This document shows positions 1-8,524 of a DNA stretch of 17,527 nt, in pieces. The stretch lies in contig JBBSCP010000053.1 in the NCBI GenBank assembly GCA_038250135.1, forward strand, positions 1-17,527, in the 5' to 3' direction. Both the position numbers and the translations under genes were made by a program. Numbering within the stretch: the stretch's first letter is position 1; each line of letters begins with the position of its first letter. The notes beneath the pieces were generated by a model. It saw nothing but the letters and a program-made list of their open reading frames with translations, did not search any database and was not told the origin of the DNA. Source of the stretch: Falsiroseomonas sp038250135 (GTDB lineage: Bacteria; Pseudomonadota; Alphaproteobacteria; Acetobacterales; Acetobacteraceae).

Positions 1-183
1 CTGATCCGGCAGTTGAACCAGGACGGCCTCGCGATTCTGCTGGTCGAGCAGAATACCCGCATGGCGCTGCGCACCGCGTCGCGTGGCTATGTAATGGAAC
101 TTGGCCGTATCGTGCTCGACGGTCCGGCCGACAGGCTTGCCGACAATGATGCCCTCGCCGCCGCCTATCTCGGCGCGCATTGA
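1..183 (+). CDS. livF: LivF-type branched-chain amino acid ABC transporter ATPase, C-terminal end only
   Basis: Frame 1 is open from the first base and ends at TGA 181-183, leaving the last 60 residues of an ABC ATPase. The visible stretch contains LLVEQN, the form of the H-loop region typical of LivF/LivG ATPases, followed by the usual tail (GYVMELGRIVLDGPA, then AYLGAH). In this family LivF hydrolyses ATP at the inner membrane to drive uptake of leucine-type amino acids or other small carboxylates. Walker A, Walker B and the signature motif lie outside the window, so completeness cannot be judged. The next gene, a LivK-type binding protein, begins 25 bases downstream, which fits one transport operon. 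The LivF rather than LivG assignment rests on the short tail, so the symbol is likely but not certain. Confidence 0.85.
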   Translation: MIRQLNQDGLAILLVEQNTRMALRTASRGYVMELGRIVLDGPADRLADNDALAAAYLGAH

Positions 184-208
184 ACGACGATACGAAGGAG
201 AGACGATC

Positions 209-1390
209 ATGCTGCGCAGAACCATCCTCGGGGCCGCCACGGCCGTGCTCGCCGCGCCGGCGCTGGCGCAGACAAGGGAGATCGTGCTCGGTCTCACCAT
301 GGTGAAATCTGGCCCGCTGAAATCGCCGGGCGAGGCGACCGAAACCTGCGTCGATCTTGCTGTGGGTGAGATCAACGCGGCCGGCGGCGTGAATGGACGT
401 CGCATCCGGCTTGAGAAGTTCGACACGGGATCGGACCCGCGCCAGGCGGCGACGGCGACGCAAAAATTCGCGCGCGACGACAATGCTGTGGCGATCGTCG
501 GCCCCTTCTCCTCTGGCGAATCCGCAGTGGCCTTCCCGGTGGGCGAGCGGCTCGGCATCGTACAGGTTTCGACCGCAGCCTCGCAGCCCGGGCTGACGGC
601 GAATTTCAGCTATGCCTGGCGTATGACGGAGGATGAGGGCAAGCAGTTCGGCCGGCTCCTGACCTCGCTCAGCCGCAAGAACATCCCGACGAGCCGCGCC
701 GAGATCATGTTCATTTCCGATGAGCGAATCTCGAACATCACCGCGACGCAGTTCTATCCGGGCCTGCTGCGCGCCAGGAACATTCCCTTCGGCGAGCCAA
801 TTTCGTTCCAATATCGCACTTTCGACGTGGCCCCTCAGGTGACGCAGATTCTCCAACGCAACCCACAAGTCGTGGCCCTGGCGGCGACGCCAGACGGCGC
901 GGGCAAAGCGCTGCGCGAATTACGCCGCCAGGGCTTCACCGGCCGCGTCATCGGCAGCCAGATCTTTGCCGATCCGAACTCGGTCGAACTCTTTGGCCCC
1001 GAAGGCGAGGGCATGCTGATTGTCGCCAGCTTCTGGTGGGATCGAAACGATGCCACGCGCGTCTTCACGCGCAAATATGCCGAGGAGAATGCACGCCGCG
1101 GCCTGACCACCAAGCGCATCCCGCATCACGTCGACGCGCAGGCCTATGACGCGGTCTATCTGCTGAAGCAGGCGATGGAGCGAGCCAATGTCACCGGCGA
1201 GCCCGCGCAAGTTGTCGCCGAGCGCACGGCCATTCGCGATGCGCTCATCGGCATCCGCTTCACCGGCGTGACCGGCGAGGGAACCTGCTTCGACGCCGCG
1301 CGTGATGCCGAACTGCCCGGCTTCATTGTCGAGATCAAGAATCAGGCCTGGTCACTGTTCGACAGCTTTCCCGCGGACAGCTGCAGCTGA
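209..1390 (+). CDS. Periplasmic ABC transporter solute-binding protein (LivK / Peripla_BP_6 type)
   Basis: The product is 393 residues. The start is ATG 209, chosen because a GAAGGAG ribosome site lies at 194-200 and because the product then begins with a clean signal peptide (MLRRTILGAATAVLAAPALA, cleavage near residue 20). The mature protein opens with EIVLGLTMVKSGPL, then NAAGGVNGRRIRL and AIVGPFSSGESAVA. These are the order and motifs of type I periplasmic binding proteins of the leucine/isoleucine/valine family. It should capture a small solute in the periplasm and deliver it to a permease encoded upstream of the window. The ligand cannot be read from the sequence; many relatives bind aromatic acids, amides or hydroxy acids rather than amino acids. 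The gene overlaps the next dehydrogenase by one base (TGATG), which indicates translational coupling and a shared substrate. Confidence 0.9.
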   Translation: MLRRTILGAATAVLAAPALAQTREIVLGLTMVKSGPLKSPGEATETCVDLAVGEINAAGGVNGRRIRLEKFDTGSDPRQAATATQKFARDDNAVAIVGPFSSGESAVAFPVGERLGIVQVSTAASQPGLTANFSYAWRMTEDEGKQFGRLLTSLSRKNIPTSRAEIMFISDERISNITATQFYPGLLRARNIPFGEPISFQYRTFDVAPQVTQILQRNPQVVALAATPDGAGKALRELRRQGFTGRVIGSQIFADPNSVELFGPEGEGMLIVASFWWDRNDATRVFTRKYAEENARRGLTTKRIPHHVDAQAYDAVYLLKQAMERANVTGEPAQVVAERTAIRDALIGIRFTGVTGEGTCFDAARDAELPGFIVEIKNQAWSLFDSFPADSCS

Positions 1391-2121
1391 TGCGCCGCCT
1401 GGCAGTGCTTGGCGGCGCGGGCGGCATCGGCCGCGCGCTGGTGGCGCGCGCTGTCGCCGAGGGCTGGGAGGTCAGCGTGCTCGACCTGCCGGCCTCGCTC
1501 GCGCGGCATCCGGTGCCCGAGGGCGTGCGCGCCATCGAGGTTGACGGCAGTTCGGAGACCGAAGTCACAGCCGCCTTTGCTTCACTCGGCGAGACGCTCG
1601 ACGGTTTCGTCAATCTGGCCGGCTTCATCAACCGCCTTGCGTCGGTGGAGCAGACCGAAGCGGCGGAATGGGACGAGGCAATGGCAGGCAATCTCCGCAC
1701 CGCCTTCCTCGCCGCGCGCGCCGCGCTGCCCCTCCTGGCGAAGAGCGAGCAGGCGGCGATGGTGCAGATCGTCTCCGGCCTCGCGGCCTTCACGCGACCG
1801 GGTTATGCACCCTATGCGGCCGCAAAGGCGGCGATGATTTCGCTGACCAAAACGCTCGCACTGGAAGCAGCACCCGCGATCCGCGTGAATGCGGTAGGTC
1901 CGGCCGCGGTGGACACCGCCTTCCTGCGCGGCGGCACCGGACGCAGCAATGAGGACCGAACGCCGCATGTCGACATTGCCGCCTACACCGCGTCGATTCC
2001 GCTCAAGCGTTTTGCACAGCCCAATGACGTGGTCGGGCCGGTGATGTTCCTGCTCGGCCCTGATTCCGGCTACATGACGGGACAGGTGCTTTGGGTGAAT
2101 GGCGGCCAGTTCATGCCATGA
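1390..2121 (+). CDS. Short-chain dehydrogenase/reductase (SDR), classical type
   Basis: The product has 243 residues, the normal size of a classical SDR. The nucleotide-binding glycine motif is GGAGGIG (residues 8-14), with Gly in place of the usual first Thr. NLAG starts at Asn75 where most relatives have NNAG. The catalytic set is complete: Asn101, Ser129, Tyr142 and Lys146 in YAAAK. The C-terminal part carries the usual RVNAVGPAAVDT and PNDVVGPVMFLLGPDSGYMTGQVLWVNGG. It most likely oxidises an alcohol or reduces a ketone using NAD(P)(H) in the cytoplasm. VLDLP after the second strand suggests NAD rather than NADP, which is an inference. The gene overlaps its neighbours by 1 and 4 bases, so it belongs to the transport operon and probably acts on the imported compound. 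Confidence 0.92.
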   Translation: MRRLAVLGGAGGIGRALVARAVAEGWEVSVLDLPASLARHPVPEGVRAIEVDGSSETEVTAAFASLGETLDGFVNLAGFINRLASVEQTEAAEWDEAMAGNLRTAFLAARAALPLLAKSEQAAMVQIVSGLAAFTRPGYAPYAAAKAAMISLTKTLALEAAPAIRVNAVGPAAVDTAFLRGGTGRSNEDRTPHVDIAAYTASIPLKRFAQPNDVVGPVMFLLGPDSGYMTGQVLWVNGGQFMP

Positions 2122-2984
2122 GCGACTGGAGCCTCGATCTCGGCGGCATCGTGTTGCGCGGCGTGGCGGATGAGGACCCCTTCCTCCTGCCGCGAGACCT
2201 GCTGTTTCCTGGCACCGATCCATCGCTGCTGACGCGCGCCGCCGCGCTCGATCCCGACAGTGTCGATCCCGCGACGGATACCATCCTGCTGCGCGTGCAG
2301 GTGTTTGCCATCGAGGCCTTTGGCCGCACCATCATCGTCGATGGCGGCATTGGCGACCACAAGGAACGTCCCGCGCGTGCCTCCTGGCATCGTCGCCGCA
2401 CGAACTTTCTTGCACGTCTTGGCGTCGCGCCGGAGGCGGTGGAGGCGATGCTGTTCACGCATCTGCACGCCGACCATGTCGGTTGGGCAACGCGGCTGGA
2501 GGAGGGGCGCTGGATGCCAACCTTTCCGCGTGCACGCCACATCGTCGCGGCGCGTGAGTACGCACATTGGGCGGCGCTGGATGCGGTGGCGCCGGTCGGG
2601 CATGGCTGCTTCCGGGACAGTGTGGTGCCGCTGGTCGAGGCCGGGCTGCTGGACCAGGTTGACGATGATCACGCGCCCTTTCCTGGCCTGCGGCTTCGCC
2701 CCCTGCCGGGGCACACGCCTGGGCAGGTGGGCATCATGCTGACCGGCACGAAGCGTACCGTGTTGATCGCGGCGGATGCGGTGCATCATCCAGCACAATT
2801 GCTGGCGCCGCAGGTCTCGTCGCGCTTCTGCTCCGATCCCGACATCGCGGTCGCAACGCGGCTTGCGTTGTTGGAGGAGGCGGCGGAGGAAGGCCTCGCA
2901 CTGATACCGCACCATGCGCGCAGTCGCGTTCTGTGGAACGTGACGCGGCAGGGCGACGCCTTTGGGCTCCGCGACGAAGTTTAG
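2118..2984 (+). CDS. Metallo-beta-lactamase-fold hydrolase (lactonase-like)
   Basis: The start ATG 2118 overlaps the stop of the dehydrogenase as ATGA, giving 288 residues. The zinc motif HLHADH is at residues 115-120. His199 in LPGHTPGQVG, Asp220 in AADAVHH and His265/His266 near the end complete a dinuclear metal site of the MBL-fold hydrolase type. The size and the spacing of these ligands resemble the lactonase-like branch (relatives of N-acyl-homoserine lactonases) rather than true beta-lactamases or RNases. No signal peptide is seen, so the enzyme should be cytoplasmic. In this operon a lactone or ester made by, or fed to, the dehydrogenase is a reasonable substrate class, but that is inference. 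The stop codon overlaps the stop of the convergent deacetylase by 4 bases, leaving no room for a terminator between them. Confidence 0.9.
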   Translation: MSDWSLDLGGIVLRGVADEDPFLLPRDLLFPGTDPSLLTRAAALDPDSVDPATDTILLRVQVFAIEAFGRTIIVDGGIGDHKERPARASWHRRRTNFLARLGVAPEAVEAMLFTHLHADHVGWATRLEEGRWMPTFPRARHIVAAREYAHWAALDAVAPVGHGCFRDSVVPLVEAGLLDQVDDDHAPFPGLRLRPLPGHTPGQVGIMLTGTKRTVLIAADAVHHPAQLLAPQVSSRFCSDPDIAVATRLALLEEAAEEGLALIPHHARSRVLWNVTRQGDAFGLRDEV

Positions 2985-3889
2985 ATGTGTTCGGCGTGAT
3001 GCTCCAGGTACCAGGCGGCGATTTCCTCGCGCGTCGTCCACCAGACATCCGGAAAAGTCTTGGCGTAGTCGATGAAATCGCGCAGTGCGCGGATGCGGAA
3101 AGGCTGGCCGATGACATGCGGGTGCAGGCCGACATTCATCAGCCGGCCGCTCCCCGCGCCCTCGCGGTAGAGCTCGTCGAATTGTTCCTTGAATACCGCG
3201 AAGCCGCCATTCACGTCCTTGCCCTGGCGGAGGAAGACGGTGAAGTCGTTCACCTCCGAGGTGTAGGGAATGGAGACCATCGGGCGGCCTGATTGCGTGT
3301 GAATGAGGTAAGGCTGGTCGTCGTTCAGCAGGTCGGTGAAAAAGATCAGCCCTTCCTCTGCGATGATGTCGGCCGTATTGGGCGTGGAGCGAAGCGAGCA
3401 GGAGAGCCAGCCTCGCGCCGGCTTGCCGACGACGTCGTGATATACGTGCAGCGTTTCGCGAATCACGCGGCGCTCGCCTTCGATGTCGAACTGGTAATTG
3501 GTCAGCAGGTCGGTTTGCACGTAGTTGTGCGCCACGATCTCCCAGCCCTTGTCGATGGCGTGCTGCACCACGGCACGTCGTTCGAGACCCATCTTCGCGT
3601 TCATCGTGCAACTGGTGGGCACGCCGGCCTTCTCGAAGGTCTCGAACATCCGCCAGACACCGACGCGCTGGCCGTATTCACGCCAGGTCCAATTAGGGTT
3701 GTCATAGACATTGCCAGGCAGCATGTCGGTGATGATGGAGGGCCCGCCGGGGTAGAAGGGCTTGTCCGTGTCCTTCACGGGGTCCCAGTATTCGAGGTTG
3801 GTCGTCAGCAGCATGGCGATGCGTGCGCCGCCGGGCCAGCGCAACGCCTTGCGGTGGGGCATCGGGACGAAATCGTAGCGCATCGGCAT
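2981..3889 (-). CDS. Polysaccharide deacetylase (NodB-like) family protein, PuuE-like
   Basis: Start ATG 3889 gives 302 residues. A GGAG site lies just upstream (plus-strand CTCC at 3894-3897), and an alternative ATG is at 3883. The fold family is recognisable from RVGVWRMFETFEKAGVPTS (residues 76-94), WEIVAHNY (His121), ARGW (158-161), SIPYTSEVNDF and LHPHVIGQPFR (His256, His258). These blocks resemble the PuuE-type allantoinase and HpPgdA-like branch of carbohydrate esterase family 4. The usual TFDDG motif is replaced by TTNLEYW (29-35), and the second metal His of H-x3-H is Gln125, so the substrate may be a small amide rather than a glycan and the metal may be absent. It lies 19 bases downstream of oxyR on the same strand and is probably cotranscribed. 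The family call is firm; the substrate is unknown. Confidence 0.88.
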   Translation of the reverse strand: MPMRYDFVPMPHRKALRWPGGARIAMLLTTNLEYWDPVKDTDKPFYPGGPSIITDMLPGNVYDNPNWTWREYGQRVGVWRMFETFEKAGVPTSCTMNAKMGLERRAVVQHAIDKGWEIVAHNYVQTDLLTNYQFDIEGERRVIRETLHVYHDVVGKPARGWLSCSLRSTPNTADIIAEEGLIFFTDLLNDDQPYLIHTQSGRPMVSIPYTSEVNDFTVFLRQGKDVNGGFAVFKEQFDELYREGAGSGRLMNVGLHPHVIGQPFRIRALRDFIDYAKTFPDVWWTTREEIAAWYLEHHAEHI

Positions 3890-3908
3890 CTGTCTCCGTT
3901 GGGTGCAC

Positions 3909-4859
3909 TCATGTTCTCCCAGCCGCGCCAGGGAGGCCATAGGCAGGTGAGGCCGACTGCAGCGCGCGCAGTGTCTCGGCAGAGTGGCGCACGATGTCCG
4001 AGATCTGTCGCAACTGGTTCGCGATGGGGCTCGTCTTGCGCCAGATCATGCCGATGGTGCGGGAGGGGCGCGGGCTGCGAAAGCGCGTGATGGCGACGCT
4101 GGCCGAGCGGGTCTCCACCGCCACCGCCATCTCCGGGATCAGCGTGACGCCGATGCCCGCACTCACCATCTGCACCAGCGTCGAGAGCGAGCTCGCATCC
4201 AGCAATTCGCGCGGCAACGCCGAATGAACATTGCAGAAGGAGAGCGCCTGGTCGCGGAAACAATGCCCTTCCTCCAGCAGCAGCAGTCGCATTCGGCGAA
4301 GTGATTCGACATTGGGCGCGGGCTTGCCGGCATCCTCGCCTGGACGCACCAGCACGAACTCCTCGGCGAAGAGCGCGACCTCGTCAAAGGAGGATTCCGA
4401 TATCGGCAGCGCCACGATCGCGGCATCGAGCCGGCCTTCCGCGAGCTCCTGGATCAGCCTCGGCGTCAGCGTCTCCCGCACATGGATGTCGAGGCCGGCG
4501 TGCAGGCGCGTCAGGTTGCCGATGAGGGTCGGCAGCAGATAGGGCGCGATGGTCGGGATGATGCCGATGCCCAGGCGCCCGGCCAACCGCCCGCGAGTGG
4601 CGCGTGCGAGGCCGCAGAGTTCCTCGGTGGCGCGCAAGATGTTGCGGACACGCAGCGCGATTTCCTCGCCGAAGCTGGTCAGCCGCACCTGGCGCGGGCC
4701 GCGTTCGAACAGCGCGGCGCCGAAGGATTCCTCAAGGTCCTTTATTTGCATGGAAAGTGCGGGCTGTGAGATGGCGCAGGAATCGGCAGCACGCCCGAAA
4801 TGGCCCTGCCTGGCCAGCGCCTCGAAATAGCGGAGCTGTTTCAGAGTGAGATTCTTCAT
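3909..4859 (-). CDS. oxyR: Hydrogen peroxide-sensing LysR-type regulator OxyR
   Basis: The product has 316 residues. The N-terminal winged helix-turn-helix (about residues 4-62) reads TLKQLRYFEALARQGHFGRA and SQPALSMQIKDLE. The effector domain contains GHCFRDQALSFC, with Cys200 and Cys209 matching in motif and 9-residue spacing the redox pair Cys199/Cys208 of E. coli OxyR. In that protein peroxide drives a disulfide that switches the factor to an activator. The gene is divergent from katG across 164 bases, the classical arrangement for a regulator of catalase. The start ATG 4859 has no clear ribosome site; the candidate promoter's -10 box ends 6 bases upstream, so the message may be leaderless. 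It likely activates katG and represses itself. A deacetylase gene follows in the same direction. Confidence 0.95.
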   Translation of the reverse strand: MKNLTLKQLRYFEALARQGHFGRAADSCAISQPALSMQIKDLEESFGAALFERGPRQVRLTSFGEEIALRVRNILRATEELCGLARATRGRLAGRLGIGIIPTIAPYLLPTLIGNLTRLHAGLDIHVRETLTPRLIQELAEGRLDAAIVALPISESSFDEVALFAEEFVLVRPGEDAGKPAPNVESLRRMRLLLLEEGHCFRDQALSFCNVHSALPRELLDASSLSTLVQMVSAGIGVTLIPEMAVAVETRSASVAITRFRSPRPSRTIGMIWRKTSPIANQLRQISDIVRHSAETLRALQSASPAYGLPGAAGRT

Positions 4860-5023
4860 CAGGCGATCTTATCACGACGATCAGAAAATCCAACTTAAAC
4901 TAATCGAATGGCTTTGCTAGAGTGCCCTCGAGAGTGGTGCGGCGTCGCCGGTGGCGCTGTGCCGGCGCGGCGGTCGGCGCTCCCTCAGCTAGCCAAGCAG
5001 AACAGCCAGGATTGGAGAGTAAA
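4860..5023. promoter_or_regulatory. Divergent oxyR-katG control region
   Basis: This is the 164-base space between the two divergent genes. For oxyR (minus strand) I see TTGGAT at 4893-4888 and TAAGAT at 4871-4866, 16 bases apart, ending 6 bases before the ATG. For katG a weak candidate is CAACTT (4891-4896) with TTGCTA (4914-4919), spaced 17 bases, which would leave a leader of roughly 97 bases. A poor core promoter is normal for an activator-dependent gene. The AT-rich part is 4866-4920; the rest (4921-5023) is GC-rich leader with no coding signal. The assignments are by eye and unproven. Confidence 0.55.
4870..4884. promoter_or_regulatory. Candidate LysR-type (OxyR) operator half
   Basis: The sequence TATCACGACGATCA contains the inverted repeat ATC-N5-GAT (4871-4873 and 4879-4881), with outer T and A. 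This is a LysR-type box in outline. It overlaps the candidate -10 element of oxyR and lies upstream of the katG promoter, where an OxyR site that represses one gene and activates the other would be expected. It does not match the full four-part E. coli OxyR consensus, so the assignment is tentative. Confidence 0.3.
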
Positions 5024-7234
<2,211 letters not shown>

Positions 7235-7245
7235 TCCGTACCCGT

Positions 7246-7281
7246 AACGCCCGGACGCAACTGCGTCCGGGCGTTATTTTT
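7246..7281 (+). terminator. Intrinsic terminator of katG
   Basis: A perfect 14-bp inverted repeat (7246-7259 with 7262-7275) folds to a stem of about 13 bp with a 4-base loop, and is followed by five T residues at 7277-7281. It starts 12 bases after the katG stop. The opposite strand lacks a T-run after the stem, so it should work only for katG. Confidence 0.93.
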
Positions 7282-7311
7282 CTGGTGCCCTCAGTCGCCG
7301 GGCGGCCGCAG

Positions 7312-7349
7312 TCGCGGCCTCGGACCGCTTTGCGGTCCGCGGTCGTGGC
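7312..7349. repeat. Second long imperfect hairpin between katG and the phosphotriesterase-like gene
   Basis: The core is a perfect 8-bp inverted repeat with a TTT loop (7321-7328 and 7332-7339). It extends outward to about 18 bp with G-U pairs and one mismatch. No T-run follows on either strand. It lies just past the stop of the minus-strand phosphotriesterase-like gene and could protect that message's 3' end or aid factor-dependent termination; it could also be a small intergenic repeat. Confidence 0.45.
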
Positions 7350-7358
7350 TTCAAGGCG

Positions 7359-8381
7359 TTACGGCAGGGTCAGCAGGCGGCGCGGCGTCTCGACCATGAT
7401 CTGGTTGAGTTCGGCCTCGGAAAAGCCCTTCTCGCGCATGAAAGGCAGCACGTTGCGCAGCAGGTGGCCGTAGCCGTGGCCGCCATGGGCGAGCAGCCGC
7501 GTCAGGCGGCAGATATCCTGTGACATCGCGACCTGTGCGCCATGCCCGCGATCGAAAAGCGTGCGGATCATGTCGATCCGCGTGCCGTCGTTCGGCATGT
7601 TGATCGGTGCGAAGGCCCAATAGGCGTGCTCGTAGCCGAACAGATCGAATTCCAGCACGCAGCCGGTATCGGCCAGGCGGAACAGGCGGTTCTGGTCGAA
7701 GATCGTGCGGTCGATATGGTCGATGATGGTGCGTGCCACGTCGCCGCCACGGTCGCGCACGAAGTCGATGATCTCGAAGGGCTGGTCCGGCACGGCGCCG
7801 GGATGAATGGTCAGCGCCGCCCCTGTCTCCTGTTGCGCCAGCACTGCGCCGGCCATGACGCGGCGTTCAAGCGCCGTCCAGACCTCGGAACAGCCGATTT
7901 CGCCGATCAGCCCGGCGCGGATGTCCGTGCCCCAGGCACCGGTGCGGATTGCGGCCGCCATTTCGGTCGCGAAGTCGTCGATCGAACGTGATTCGTTCGC
8001 CGGGTCCTGGAAGATTTGCACGTAGTGGCCGCAGCCCATGATGATCTGCACGCCGGTGCGCTGCGCCACTTCCACCAGCCCGAGCGGATCGGGGGCGAGG
8101 CCGCCGATGGTGAGCTCCACGATCGACTGCCCGCCATCGCGCCGGAAGGCCTCCACCTCTGCCACGGCGAGCGCGCGATCCAGCAGCTTCGTCTTGCCAG
8201 CATGCGGGCGGCGGCCGTAGTCGATGTCGTAGCGCGTAGCCTGGGTGATCGGCGTGTCGAGCTCCGCACGGCCGCGCAGCGCGGGTGGCGTGATGTCGCA
8301 CAGGATGTGCTCATGCATCAGCGTGACGCCGAGCGCCTCGGGCGCGATGTCACCGAGGATTGTGCGGATTCGCCCGCTCAT
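7359..8381 (-). CDS. Phosphotriesterase-family metal-dependent hydrolase (Glu-type, PHP/PTER-like)
   Basis: The start ATG 8381 gives 340 residues; a TTG at 8399 would add six. The family is amidohydrolase-fold phosphotriesterase homologues. Ligands seen are His23 and His25 (MHEH), Glu161 in GEIGCSE, His193 (TIHPG), His222 (DHIDRT) and Asp289 (MSQDI). Glu161 occupies the place of the carbamylated lysine of true phosphotriesterases, as in E. coli PHP and mammalian PTER. Organophosphate hydrolysis is therefore not a safe call; relatives hydrolyse lactones, amides or unknown esters. There is no signal peptide. The ATG has no ribosome site of its own, but a tiny upstream reading frame with a GAGGAG site ends on it as ATGA. 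It lies 143 bases after tupA on the same strand and may be the last gene of that operon. Confidence 0.88.
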   Translation of the reverse strand: MSGRIRTILGDIAPEALGVTLMHEHILCDITPPALRGRAELDTPITQATRYDIDYGRRPHAGKTKLLDRALAVAEVEAFRRDGGQSIVELTIGGLAPDPLGLVEVAQRTGVQIIMGCGHYVQIFQDPANESRSIDDFATEMAAAIRTGAWGTDIRAGLIGEIGCSEVWTALERRVMAGAVLAQQETGAALTIHPGAVPDQPFEIIDFVRDRGGDVARTIIDHIDRTIFDQNRLFRLADTGCVLEFDLFGYEHAYWAFAPINMPNDGTRIDMIRTLFDRGHGAQVAMSQDICRLTRLLAHGGHGYGHLLRNVLPFMREKGFSEAELNQIMVETPRRLLTLP

Positions 8382-8413
8382 CGCGTGGCCGTCAAGCAAG
8401 CGAAGCGGGGCAT
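8378..8413 (-). CDS. Possible 11-residue leader reading frame coupled to the phosphotriesterase-like gene
   Basis: On the minus strand ATG 8413 starts MPRFACLTATR and stops at 8380-8378, overlapping the start codon of the hydrolase gene as ATGA. A GAGGAG ribosome site (plus-strand CTCCTC 8424-8429) lies 10 bases before its ATG, while the hydrolase start itself has none. This suggests translation of the main gene by reinitiation. A chance arrangement in GC-rich DNA is quite possible. Confidence 0.25.
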   Translation of the reverse strand: MPRFACLTATR

Positions 8414-8524
8414 CTCGGCGGGTCTCCTCAGGGGTGCGCCACGTTGCGGCCTTCGCCCTGCGCCATCAAGGGCGGCTCAGCCTTGTGGCGATGCGGGATC
8501 GCGCTCAGGCACTGTCCACGAGCC

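Noticed and set aside
101..208. A 36-residue N-terminal extension of the solute-binding protein
   Set aside because: It overlaps the end of livF and would bury the signal peptide; ATG 209 has a good ribosome site.
2070..3611. A 513-residue minus-strand open frame over the MBL and deacetylase genes
   Set aside because: It is an Arg-rich shadow caused by high GC; the MBL gene on the plus strand and the deacetylase in another minus frame both carry family motifs.
4922..5023. An N-terminal extension of KatG of 34 residues
   Set aside because: Arg-rich, without a ribosome site and unlike KatG; ATG 5024 has a clear GGAGAG upstream.
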